DNA of 64,000 bases, from the NCBI GenBank assembly GCA_946902875.1, contig OX336349.1, positions 17,755,891 to 17,819,890 on the forward strand. Direction: 5' to 3'. A program made the position numbers and the translations under genes. This DNA comes from Nematopogon swammerdamellus. Lineage: Eukaryota; Arthropoda; Insecta; Lepidoptera; Adelidae. Below are positions 19,329-30,300 of this stretch, piece after piece. The stretch's first letter is position 1; the number at the start of each line of letters is the position of its first letter. A model generated the notes under the pieces. That model was not told the origin of the DNA. It did not search any database and was given only the letters and a program-made list of their open reading frames with translations.

Positions 19329-20756
19329 TTAGAAATGGTTAGACATTTTAATGATTATTGTTTATGTCCAGTACATAATTTCACTTTAGCCAGATTCAAA
19401 CATTTAATTAATTTAGCCTGTTCAGTATAATAAATCCCACTCACCATCAATCAAGCTTCACTTCCCCTTCCTCTGTTACTCATTAAACAATACGTCCCCC
19501 ATGCGCGAGTATCGAGTTGACTAGCGCACATGTGCGCGCGCATAGCATGCGTGGCGGCGCGGCGGCGGCTTGCAAGCAGCCTCATTGTTTTATTCGATGT
19601 TTGCACTTGCTTTTTGTTTAGTTCGATGCATATTGAATGACACAAAGGAGAATGCAGAAATACAGTTGTGTGAAGAATTTTGCACGTTTTTGTGCCAACA
19701 TTATGTTATCTTTAAAAATACACACTTAAAAATACTAAGGGAAATGAATTGGCCATGAATTGAAAAATAAAAGTTAGTGGAAGGAATACAATTTTAGGCT
19801 ATAACTGAGGAATCTACTGAAACTCTACGCCAGGTAGATTTTCATGATGAGAAAATTAGATTTTTTGGTTGTAAAATTTAAGAAATAAAATTGTATGCGT
19901 AAAACGAGGAATGTACTGAAAATTAGACGCCAGACTATAGTGGATGTAAAATTTAAAAACTTATTTTACGTCGACAAACAAAAGTGAGTCGCTTTAATTT
20001 AATAATACCGCATAACCGAAAAAACATTGTATAATGTGTAACAGCGGTAAAAGCCTAAACGAACAAACTAATTTTAGGCCGTAAATGAGGAAGGGACTGA
20101 AAATCAGCGCCAGGCTAGGACATAAATAAACCTACCCTGGCAAACGCCGATCCGTGGCCTATTTCTCACACTTGTAAATGTGAAACTATAACTTGTATAA
20201 TAACTTCAATGTAATGTGAGTATTGCAATAAGTGTTCAATAAGAATTTTTTTACATCTTGGTTTCTATTATCTGCACATAGTTTTATATATATTTTTTGT
20301 ATGGGATGAAATAAATATTTATTTTGTGTTATATAATATTATTAATCAGTTTTTTTATTTTTAAGTATTATCGATTACAAAAATAATTATACCATGGTAT
20401 CTACAATTCAAGAATAACATAATATTTAGAAACAAAACTGGGGGTCTGTCTGAAAATCAGTGCTGCGGCAGAAGGCTCGCCCGCTGTCCCTGACAGACCT
20501 GAGACAGACACCCATTTATCTTATTGTTTTTTTAAGTTAAGTTAAGTTATTCATTAAATTGTTTAATCGTGTAAATAAGATAAATAAACATATTTCATTT
20601 CATTTCATTTAATTTCAAAACATTTATAATTAACCTTAAATTAAATAAATTGAAATAAGGTGTATTAAAACGTAAAATACATTAGTATTAGGTATTATAG
20701 CGTTCGTATGAAGGATGAATTCAAAATGATTTCATGATTTTTCATTACACAATACG
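19329..20756. other. Unassigned interval with repeat debris
   Basis: A GC-rich patch at 19500-19575 (GCGCGCGCATAGCATGCG, GGCGGCGCGGCGGCGG) may be regulatory. 'GAAAATCAGCGCCAGGCTAG' and similar text recurs near 19820, 19920 and 20095, hinting at an old local triplication. A retroposon-like tail with CATTTCATTTCATTTAATTTC occurs at 20600-20625. No gene seen. Confidence 0.4.
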
Positions 20757-21058
20757 TGGCACAAACCAGTGCGAGTCGAACTCGCGCACCGAGGGTTCCA
20801 TATCGCCATGTCATTGTCAGCGCTGCTTCATACTGTTTTCGGTAGATGGCGCGCATACACTTTTTAGTTTTTTGTAAGGGGTCCCCCGTGAATTTTTTAC
20901 TTTTTCTTATTTTTTCTTATATTGGCCATAATAACACATATTCTGTGAATATTTCAACGGGCTACCTATTACAGTTCAATAGATACAGCCCTCGGACAGA
21001 CAGACAGACGGCGTAGGCTTAGTAATAGGGTCTCGTACGACGGATACGGAACCCTAAA
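20757..21058 (+). repeat. Interspersed repeat family E (GAGTCG-AACTCGCGCACC type), full copy
   Basis: Starts near 'GTGCGAGTCGAACTCGCGCA', includes 'GTAGATGGCGCGCATACACT', 'CATAATAACACATATTCTGT' and 'CGGGCTACCTATTAC', and ends with GACAGACAGACGGCGTAGGC and 'ATACGGAACCCTAAAAA'. This family is very common in moth DNA. Other copies here: 22427-22700, 26655-26800, 36168-36485, 38558-39712 (interrupted), 49395-49640 and 63190-63350. Confidence 0.8.
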
Positions 21059-21506
21059 AAGGAATGTTTCGAATGGATTCGGGCAATGTGCGTTGCTTAA
21101 GGCATCTGTCGTGAAACATAGTCAGATAGAGTACACAAACAGATCCCATGTGGTGTGAAAGACATTTGTTTCACACACACACACACAGTAACACACCTCA
21201 CACCCACACAAATGTCTATTTAACTCCTTTCCCCAGACTCCCTTTGATCTAACTTGGCGTGTGTTTTGTTTCGTCCTGTTAGTTCGTAGTTTCAAACCGG
21301 ACAGTGATTTAGTTTGGACTATGAGAAGACGAGGAAAAGCCGCAGAGTCGACGACGACGGTGTGGTTTTCCTCAGATTGTGTCGTGTGTGTTGTTTGGGT
21401 GAACTTTGCGAATATGTGAAGAACCGGGTGAACAGAAATGGTCGTCGCGAGGAGATTTGTGGTGAGTTCTGCGTTTGAAAATATCAAATCAAAAAACGTT
21501 TATTAG
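21059..21506. other. Unassigned interval with (CA)n
   Basis: A short ACACACACAC tract lies at 21172-21185. Minus-strand frame 21122-21487 has no recognised domain. Confidence 0.4.
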
Positions 21507-21725
21507 GACAAGATAACTATCAAGCAGCAAATAAGGCACGAAGACCCACCGAGACGCATGACTCGGCGGAAGGACCGGGTGAAAGGTGCCTAGCCTGTCG
21601 CCCTTTAGCACGGCACCTTGCCCTTATCCCTTGGTCACCTTTTCCGACATGCACGGAGAGAGATGCAGTGGAGCTTTTTATTTATATTTATTTTTAAGTA
21701 CCGACCCCACACGGTACGGTACTGA
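21507..21725 (+). repeat. Interspersed repeat family D (CCCCACACGGTAC tail)
   Basis: Contains 'AGCAGCAAATAAGGCACG', 'CCCTTTAGCACGGCACC', 'GACATGCACGGAGAGAGATG' and ends 'GTACCGACCCCACACGGTAC'. The same tail occurs at 38395-38485, 47150-47285, 49065-49145, 53060-53235 and 53378-53575, sometimes joined to the family B core. Confidence 0.75.
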
Positions 21726-21813
21726 CTTGTATGAAAAATCTTTTTTCAACGATTTTAGGGTTCCCCAGAATGGCCCGCACGACAGGTTCAGCCTAGGGGT
21801 CTACAGATTCTAG

Positions 21814-22128
21814 CTAGAACGATAAAAAAGGTATGGACCCCGAACCCTATCCTCGCCAGCGTAACACGATATAAGTAAAAGCATACTTGTTTCATTGGAC
21901 GGTCGCGCGCTGGCCCATCAGTCTGTCATCGGCTGCGTTCGCAAAAACCTGTTTAAAATGCCCGCATTCTCTGTGTTTACGTGTAAAAACACTACAGCCA
22001 AGTTTAGTGTGCACAATAGTGGAATATCTTATCATCGGTAAGTACACTCCGCTCCCCGCAACTCGGCGACGCTAGTTCTCATACAAGCATTTGACAGTCC
22101 GGCGTCCATACCTTTTTTATTGTTCTAG
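21814..22128 (+). mobile_element. P-element-like transposon remnant with 8-bp target duplication
   Basis: The ends are inverted: CTAGAACGATAAAAAAGGTA...GGAC on the left, and the right end reads CTAGAACAATAAAAAAGGTA on the other strand. The flanks are GATTCTAG (21806-21813) and GATTCTTG (22129-22136), 7 of 8 bases identical. P elements make 8-bp duplications and their inverted repeat also contains AAGGTGGTCCCGTCG-like text, similar to AAGGTATGGACSCCG here. A degenerate THAP exon lies inside. Relatives are at 49811-50324 and 52134-52330. Confidence 0.7.
21958..22037 (+). pseudogene. Degenerate THAP-domain first exon of the P-like element
   Basis: ATG at 21958 opens MPAFSVFTCKNTTAKFSVHN, then SGISYHR, and the frame runs into a consensus donor (CG|GTAAGT) at 22038. 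THAP domains of P-type transposases start M-P-x-C-x(2-4)-C and have a GISFHRFP block; here the second Cys and the GISYHR block are present but the first Cys is replaced. The remainder of the transposase is absent. The exon therefore looks like the surviving DNA-binding start of a P transposase. Confidence 0.6.
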
Positions 22129-22351
22129 GATTCTTGATTCGGCCCTGGGTGTAATATAACCGGATTGTAAAAAATGACCAGTACCCACGAGATTTAACCT
22201 ACACCGCGTACTACGCTACGCCGTGTTCTCTGCATCATTTTGTATGGAGAAACGAAGTTCGCAAATCTATCACTAGAGGCGCTGCTTCGTTTCTCCATAC
22301 AAAATGATGCGGAGAACACGGCGTAGCGTCGTACGCAGTGCCGGTTAAATC

Positions 22352-22984
22352 CAGGGTTGCCAGCTAGCCCAGATAAATAAGGTGGACATTTTTCACCAAA
22401 GGGTTTCAGGTTTGATTGTTATGAAAAAACCGCCCAAGTGCGAGTCGGACTCGCGCACCGAGGTTTCCGCACCACAAAAAACAAACCATAAAAAAAACAT
22501 GTTTCTTGTATGGGAGCCCCCTTAATTTTTTTATTTTTTATTTCTTATTTTTTTTTTCTTATTTGTTATATCCGCCATAATAACACATATTCTGTGAAAA
22601 TGTCAACGGGCTACCTATTACGGTTCAGAGATACAGCTCTCGGACAGACAGACGGCGTAGGCTTAGTAAGCTTAGCTTCCGTATGGGATACGGAAACGTA
22701 AAAATCAAAGGGACCCCGGTGATTAATATTACCAATGTCGAGGCAGTAACGAAATAGAGTATAAATAAAATATATTATAGACCTAGTACCTATTTCAAGT
22801 ATTTAGAATGTAAATAACCTAAAACTTGCTCTCAACAATATTTGAACAATTCCTTGAGTGTGCGCGTCAAAATTAAAATAAAAACAAGGACTCTTCATAG
22901 TCCACGTTGCTTATATTGTTTACCGTGGACGGAACATCGAAAACATGAACTGTCCACGGTAAACATGGACACCTGGCAACCCTG
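22352..22984. mobile_element. hAT-like element with target duplication GTTAAATC
   Basis: Ends CAGGGTTGCCAG and CTGGCAACCCTG are perfect inverted repeats, flanked by GTTAAATC at 22344-22351 and 22985-22992. It contains a family E repeat (22427-22700) and a small hairpin (GTTTACCGTGGAC and its complement at about 22918-22964). No transposase is present. Related ends are at 7923-8637. Confidence 0.9.
22427..22700 (+). repeat. Interspersed repeat family E, inside the hAT element
   Basis: Has 'AAGTGCGAGTCGGACTCGCG', 'CATAATAACACATATTCTGT' and the GACAGACAGACGGCGTAGGC end. It is younger than, or carried by, the enclosing hAT. Confidence 0.8.
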
Positions 22985-22997
22985 GTTAAATCTCGTG

Positions 22998-23430
22998 ATT
23001 AGGGTACAGGACGAATTCAAGCGTAGTGTAGCCTACCATACGAATGATGAATAAAGAATGTACAATTCTTATTTTTAGCGTTGGGCCTCCGCCGCTTCAC
23101 GCTCCATATCGACTTCAGATATTTATTTATTACCCATATAACATTCGGAATTCTATCCATATTCAGAAGCGACTATTTGGCGTTAAGTCTCGCAATGTTA
23201 CAGACAGCTATAACATTCTGTCGATAAACAGAAATATTCGCACTAAAATGAGCTATTCTTGTCTGCGCGACCGTAGGAGGCACAACACAACTCATGGCCC
23301 GGGTACTTGACCTTGCATCCTGCATCCGCTCTCATCATTCGGGCGCGATATGGCGACATCTGCCTACACATCTTGCAGTAAATTAAGACGCTCATCCTTT
23401 CTTATTTATTTTTTGTTTTGTTTTTGTTTT
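22998..23430. other. Unassigned interval
   Basis: No gene recognised. The + frames 22842-23054 and 23044-23310 have no known motif. Confidence 0.4.
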
Positions 23431-23860
23431 ATGGAAACTGACACTTGTTTTCTTCATCACCGATCCAACATCCGCGATGTCAGTCCATAACACCTTGGTG
23501 AACTAGGTGACGTGTCATAGTGCTTCCCTTCGGTTGTGCCGGCCACACTGAACTAGAGGGAAAATACGATCATATTTACAAAGCCGTTTCAACCGACCTT
23601 TCGTTCAGTGCGGTGGTAGCAATCCCGGCGGGTTAAACCCTACCTAGAAAGGTAAGAAGGGAAGGGGTCTACAGTTTTACGTGGAATCCGAACGGTCGGT
23701 CGTAAGCGGCTGTGTAAGTTCGTGTTTTCCGTCCAGTTCAGTGTAGCCGGCACGACCGAAGGGAAGCACTGACATGGCACCTAGTTCACCAAGGTGTTAT
23801 GGGCTGACATCACGGATGCTGTAGGTGATGTAGCCAACTGTGTCAAGTTTCCATAAAACA
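23431..23860. repeat. Two family B SINE-like copies in inverted orientation
   Basis: A + copy (23431-23703) with 'ATCCGCGATGTCAGTCCATA', 'GCCGTTTCAACCGACCTTTC' and 'GGTAAGAAGGGAAGGGG' is directly followed by a minus copy (23704-23860), recognised from 'TTTTCCGTCCAGTTCAGTGT' and 'TGGGCTGACATCACGGATG'. Together they can form a hairpin of more than 130 bp. Confidence 0.8.
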
Positions 23861-24245
23861 TCAAAAATAATTCATTAATTTAATTAGATAAATAAAATTA
23901 GATGTAGTATGTTATAGTTAACATAATTAAAAATTAGCAATGTAAGTTATATTGAAGCATTTTTTAAAAAAAGCTCTTTAAGGATTCTTGCCTGATTTTT
24001 CCTTATAGTTTATTGCATTGCTGAACGGGATAAAACAAAACCTATGACGAACCATACTGAATATGCATATGTGTCAATGTGATATTGTTATTGTTGTGTG
24101 TTCTTTATGGCGAAATAACTATCTGAGTCTGAATCTGAAATCTGAATCTAATTCAATTTTAATTTAATTAAATTTTCAATGCAATCCACTCGACTTGCTG
24201 CCCTCACTGATGTGTTGTGTGTGCGTGTTGTGTTGGTGCCGGCAG

Positions 24246-24394
24246 CTGTCGCAGCTGCGCGCGGAGCTGGGCGGCGGCGGCGCAAGCGGCGGCGAGGGGG
24301 GCGAGGAGGGCGCGGCGGGCGCGGACAAGTGGCGGCGCCGGCGCAACCACAGCTTCGACCAGAACAGACAGCTCGAGGAGGTCACCAAGGAGAG
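24246..24394 (+). CDS. Plp: Plp-like exon a
   Basis: The acceptor GGCAG ends at 24245; the donor is AG|GTCGGT. It encodes LSQLRAELGGGGASGGEGGE, then a basic patch DKWRRRRNHSFDQNRQLEEV ending KER (split codon, 2 bases left). GC content is far above the intron. Confidence 0.8.
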
Positions 24395-27300
24395 GTCGGT
24401 TTGTTGGTGTTGACACAATGTTTTCACGTGGTATTTCACAACTTGATGCAAGGGCAAACCATTAGCGGCTTCCAGAAGGTCAACTTTGTGAAACCTGGAG
24501 CCAATAAGCTGCCCAAAGATAGGACTAAACCTTCTTCAATATTGGGAGCAGCAAAGGATTGGTAACTGTTGATGGACACACATGAGAAGCATTACCAAAT
24601 GCCTTCGGAAATCTGTACCACAGCATTAAGACCGGATATACTCATATTCTCAAAAGCGACAAAGCATGTAGTACTTGTTGAACTTTCAGTTCCATGGGAA
24701 AGTAACATACCGAAGGACCACAACATCAAACTTAACAAGTACTGCAACTTAGTAGACCGGATTGTGAGAAACGGATTCAAGACTGATCTCTTCGCTGTAA
24801 AAGTCGGAGCAACTACCAACCTCGGAGGACTACCAGCGAAGTCGCTCTACAGTCTCTTCAAGAATCTAGGGCTGCCAAGATCGACGCTAAGCTCATATAT
24901 GGAGAGAGCTTCGAAAGCGTCACTGGAAGCAACCTACAGAATATGGATAGGTAGAGAGAGGGAGGTCGAGAGCGGGACTGGTGATTCCCCGCGTCCTAGT
25001 CAACGCAGACTAGCTGACGAGGGCTTGGTGCGAGCCGAAACGTGAAGCATGCGCGGGAAATTCTGAGTGGCCACTCGCTAGTCCCGACCTCGATTAACAT
25101 CCTCCTCTACTGCCGATGGGCCCGGATATGTTCGGTGAAGCCATCGCAAGCTTAGTTCCACACCTACCTTCCAATGTACTTACGAGGATTGATCTGGAGT
25201 CTCTGAGTCACAGACGATATGTAGGGTCACGCAGTCTGTTCTACAGGTACTATCATGGACGCTGCTCTGAGGAACTTGCTTCCCTTATTCCTTGGCATCC
25301 AACCTATCTTCGCAGCACTCGCCGCAGAGAGACTGGGAGAGCACCCTTTTGTTGGTGACATTGGGCTTTTGAGAATCGATCGGTTCTCAAAATCGTTTCT
25401 TTGTTGTACCGCTAGGGTGTGGAACTGTCTTCCGTCGAGTATGTTTCCCGAATCCTTTAACCGGGGTGCCTTCAAAAGTTGTATTAACGGGTTAGACAGC
25501 CTAGCCTAGTTGAAAATTGACATCTTGTACAAAATTTTTAGGTACTGTGACTACAAATTTGCAAATATAATTATTAATTTTTTTTTTGGTAGCCTAAATA
25601 ACTCTGCTATTGATCAGTATCCCAAATAAAACCAAAATGCCCATAGTTTTATCACAAAAAAATATTAAGTAAAATTTTCAACGTTTTTCAAAAAATGCTC
25701 ATAGGTATCATAAAAAACAAATGACTCCGATTTTTTTTCCCCCTGGGTAGTTATAAACTGGCCTACTCCCTGGTTCCCGCTTGACGTTGAGTTTTGGGAC
25801 ACGTTGTATAAACAGGTGAGAATGTTTGTCTCGGTGTTCAGGGACGGGTTGAAGCGTGTGGCGTGCACGCTGCAGCGCGTGGTGACACACCTGGTGGCGT
25901 ACTGCGCCGCCGCTGAGGACGAGCTCAACCGGACCGTCCTCACCGAACTCCTGACCCACGTCATCAGCCACGCCGCAGACGGGTGAGTTGAGCGCGCGCG
26001 GGGCCGCAGCGCGGACAAGTATTTAAGACGAGACAAAATCAATAGCAACACAAAATCGTCTTTCGGCATTTATGTTTTCTAGCTCCCTAATTATCGGATT
26101 TTGAAAATTTTTTTTTGTTGTTTTAAGGACAGTTTCAAACACCGGAGCTAAAAATTTGTATTTTAACCGAAAAAAAAAAGAAATTATTATTTTTTGATGT
26201 CATGATGTTCATTCATTAAGCTTTATTGAGTCACCATTTAGATATTAAAAAAATAAAAAGACGTACGTAGATTCGACTGTCCTTATTACAAAAAAAAAAA
26301 AAGAATTGTAAAAATCTGATAAGGTTTAGGAGTGTAAAAAACATAAATGCCGAAAGATGATTTTGTATGGAGAAAGTTAACTTCCGTCTCGTCTTAACGC
26401 CGATATTCGCGAGCATTTCATAACAAAATACGACTGCGTACCAACAGACACTGGTACCAGCTTCAGTAATAAACGCTATTAGTACCAACCAATTCGAAAA
26501 TAGACTTAAGATACCTGAGTGCATCGACACAGGCGAAAGACCAGCGGTGCACTCGGGACATTTATCAAATCCTCTTCTTCTCTTTCTTTTCTAAACTTTT
26601 TGTGATACCAACTTAGACTTAAAGAAATGAAATTGTTACTAACCTTCTCAACAATAAAAATTATATCGGCTATAATAACACATATTCTGTGAAAATTTCA
26701 ACAGGCTACCTATTACGGTTCAAGATATACAGCCCTCGGACAGACGGACAGACAGACAGATGGTGTAGGCTTAGTAAAAGAAAATTTGGAATTTGGAATA
26801 CGTAAGTCCTAATGAGTAAAATATAATTCTTAAAAAAAGTGGTTTTGGGTTGTTTATCCGCTTTATAAAATGAATGCAAGATTTATTGTAATTAAAATTA
26901 TATAACTTATTGTTAAGTTGTGAGGTGTAGGATGTCTGTAGCACCTTCAAAGTTGGGGTTCACCCACCCATAAGAAAACATTAAGAAGTTTTTTATTTTG
27001 CTCGTTAAATGCAATGATATTTTAAGAAAGATACGTTATAGGTACGACATTCGGTGCTCACACACGGCACGAACTTGAAACGTTGACAGAAAGAACTATA
27101 AAGTGATGCGCCGACTCGAATAGTCTTATTCCAATTATTAAGGGAGGGAATTCAACTTATGTGACGGTTGGTATAACTGATAACTACTTAGGAAGGACGA
27201 CGCACGTCTGAACGCGTGCATAGACTAACTTCAAACAGGACTGTGGTCTTGTATTTAATGTGCCGCTTTGGGAGCTCATATAACCTATCTACCTCCTTTT

Positions 27301-30300
27301 TAACATATAATATCATTGGTTAAATGCATAACATTTTTATTGGTGACTAGCTGAGCCCGCGGTTTCGCTCACGTGGTTTTTTTTTCCTAAACCACGCCTG
27401 TATTTTGGCGAAAAAAAAAAAATATTCAAATGGGTCGAGCCATTTTCGAGTTTTTGACATACTAACGCACGGCAATTTATTTTTATATATGTAGATTGAA
27501 AATGATACGTTGAATTTCACAATCGAACTTCGACCCACAGCACTACTGAGCTACCCGAGGCTGACAAACTGTCCTTCTTTTATATATAATAGACCGATAG
27601 CGCTGGCCTATTTTGAGGACATAAGTTAAAAAAATTCTAAACTTGCTTATTTCTTGCCTGTGGATACAGTCGTACATAACAAGCATAATATTGCGTTTTG
27701 TGTCACATCTGTCACTTGCATTTTCAGCAATTCGAAGATTTGTGGTTGTTTTTTTTAATTCCATTCAAAACTGGCAAAACTATTCTAAACTTTAAAATAA
27801 TTATGGTATCATATCTAGGATAGCCTGCGGAGTGTGCAAACCCAGTTTGTGTCATCTTCGTCCAGTGCAAACTGACCTATGGTCAGCATGTAAAAACAGT
27901 GCCTAAAAAAAATTAGAATTGACAAAATTGTTATTTCCTATCTCAGATCACTTACATATGCCCATTAAATGAATTTGTGCCAAATTAGGGCACGCAATTT
28001 TAAGTTTTTCAATTATGTTATTTTTCCAAGCTACAAAAACTTCAAAAAAATATTAGAATGATTAGAGTTTACATATTCAATTTCATCAATGCATGAAAAA
28101 TGTACATTGTAAACTTGTGTCATTTTCATGCCCGAAATAAATCAATAAAACACAAAAACAGTTGTTGCGGTCAAAGCGGACGGACGCGGGCAGGTGGCGG
28201 CGGGCGGGGGGCATACGCACGCACACACGTTCGTTCGGTACCTACGATTTCTTCTATGCGAAGCGAAGCGGCGGCCGGTGGCTGGCTGGCGTGCCCCGCG
28301 TGCCTCGCTCGCTCGCCTCGCCCGCCGCGCCGCCCGCGCCCGCGCTCGCACTTCGTGCAAAGAAGTTTGGTATCTACCTATAGAGATAATAATGCAGTGC
28401 GAATTTTGTACAAAGGCCGCGTCTGCAATCTCAATACCTACGAATGTCAATGGTCAATGTGGTCAATATTATTTTAGATTGACGCTTCGATTCGCTTCAA
28501 ATTTGCATAAGTTCAAACTGACCCTACCTTTCATGACCCTAACACAATCGGGCTGAACTAATATCCCGTTTTCTGTGAGAACTAGAAACTTCGTCATGAA
28601 CTTTTGTTTTGGTCATAACTCGAGAACCACTGGTGCTAGACCCATCGTATTGGTACTCAAACTTCAAGTCTCGGTGAGATCTATCCATCTCTCACGTGAA
28701 CTTTTGTTTTCGTCATAACTCGAGAACCACTGGTGCTAGACCCATCGTGTTGGTACTCAAACTTCAAGTCTCGGTGATATCTATCCATCTCTCACGTGAA
28801 CTTTTGTTTTGGTCATAACTCGAGAACCACTGGTGCTAGACCCATTATGTTGCTACTCAAACTTCAGGTCTCGGTGAGATCTATCCATCTGTCACGTGAA
28901 CTTTTGTTTTGGTCATAACTCGAGAACCACTGGTGCTAGACCCATCATGTTGCTACTCAAACTTCAGGTTTCGGTGAGATCTATCCATCTGTCACGCGAA
29001 CTTTTGTTTTGGTCATAACTCGAGAACCACTGGTGCTAGACCCATCGTGTTGGTACTCAAACTTCAGGTCTCGGTGAGATCTATCCATCTGTCACGTAAA
29101 CTTTTGTTTTAGTCATAACTCGAGAACCACTGGTGCTAGACCCATCGTGTTGCTACTCAAACTTCAGGTCTCGGTAGAGCTATCCATCTGTCACGTGAAC
29201 TTTTGTTTTGGTCATAACTCGAGAACCATTGGTGCTAGACCCATCGTGTTGTTACTCAAACTTCATGTCTCGCTGAGATCTATCCATCTGTCACGGGAAC
29301 CTTTGTTTTGGTCATAACTCGAGAACCACTGGTGCTAGACCCATCGTGTTGGTACTCAAACTTCAGGTCTCGGTGAGATCTATCCATCTGTCACGTGAAC
29401 TTTTGTTTTGGTCATAACTCGAGAACCACTGGTGCTAGACCCATCGTGTTGGTACTAAAACTTCAGGTCTCGGTGAGATCTATCCATCTCTCACGTGAAC
29501 TTTTGTTTTGGTCATAACTCGAGAACCACTGGTGCTAGACCCAACGTGTTGGTACTCAAACTTCAAGTCTCGGTGAGATCTCTCCATCTGTCACGTGAAC
29601 TTTTGTTTTGGTCATAACTCGAAAACCACTGGGGCTAGACCCATCGTGTTGCTACTCAAACTTCATGTCTCGCTGAGAGCTATCCATCTGTCACGTTAAC
29701 TTTTGTTTTGGTCATAAATCGATAACCACTGGTGCTAGACCCATCGTGTTGGTACTCAAACTTCATGTCTCGCTGAGATCTATCCATCTGTCACGGGAAC
29801 CTTTGTTTTGGTCATAACTCGAGAACCACTGGTGCTAGACCCATCGTGTTGGTACTCAAAACTTCAGGTCTCGGTGAGATCTATCCATCTGTCACGTGAA
29901 CTTTTGTTTTGGTCATAACTCGAGAAGCACTTGTGCTAGACCCATCGTGTTGGTACTCAAACTTCAGGTCTTGGGGAGATCTATCCATCTGTCACGTGAA
30001 CTTTTGTTTTGGTCATAACTCGAGAACCACTGGTGCTAGACCCATCGTGTTGGTACTAAAACTTCAGGTCTCGGTGAGATCTATCCATCTCTCACGTGAA
30101 CTTTTGTTTTGGTCATAACTCGAGAACCACTGGTGCTAGACCCAACGTGTTGGTACTCAAACTTCAAGTCTCGGTGAGATCTCTCCATATGTCACGTGAA
30201 CTTTTGTTTTGGTCATAACTCGAGAACCACTGGTGCTAGACCCATCGTGTTGGTACTCAAACTTCAGGTCTCGGTGAGATCTATCCATCTGTCACGTAAA

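Larger units (their letters stand above)
22186..22997. mobile_element. Palindromic MITE, split by a hAT element
   Basis: Starts CACGAGATTTAACC at 22186 and ends GGTTAAATCTCGTG at 22997. Arms of about 65 bp (22200-22265 and 22287-22345) containing 'GTGTTCTCTGCATCATTTTG' form a hairpin with a ~25-bp loop. The right end is displaced by the insertion at 22352-22984: joining GGTTAAATC to TCTCGTG restores the inverted end. Confidence 0.8.

Noticed and set aside
25816..25841. Earlier acceptor for Plp exon b (after AAACAG at 25815)
   Set aside because: With the incoming split codon it gives an immediate stop; the next AG at 25841 keeps the frame.
28142..28556. Overlapping Arg/Ala/Pro-rich ORFs in a GC-rich block
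   Set aside because: Open in several frames on both strands because of composition, and a similar block recurs at 32250-32370, so it is a repeat.
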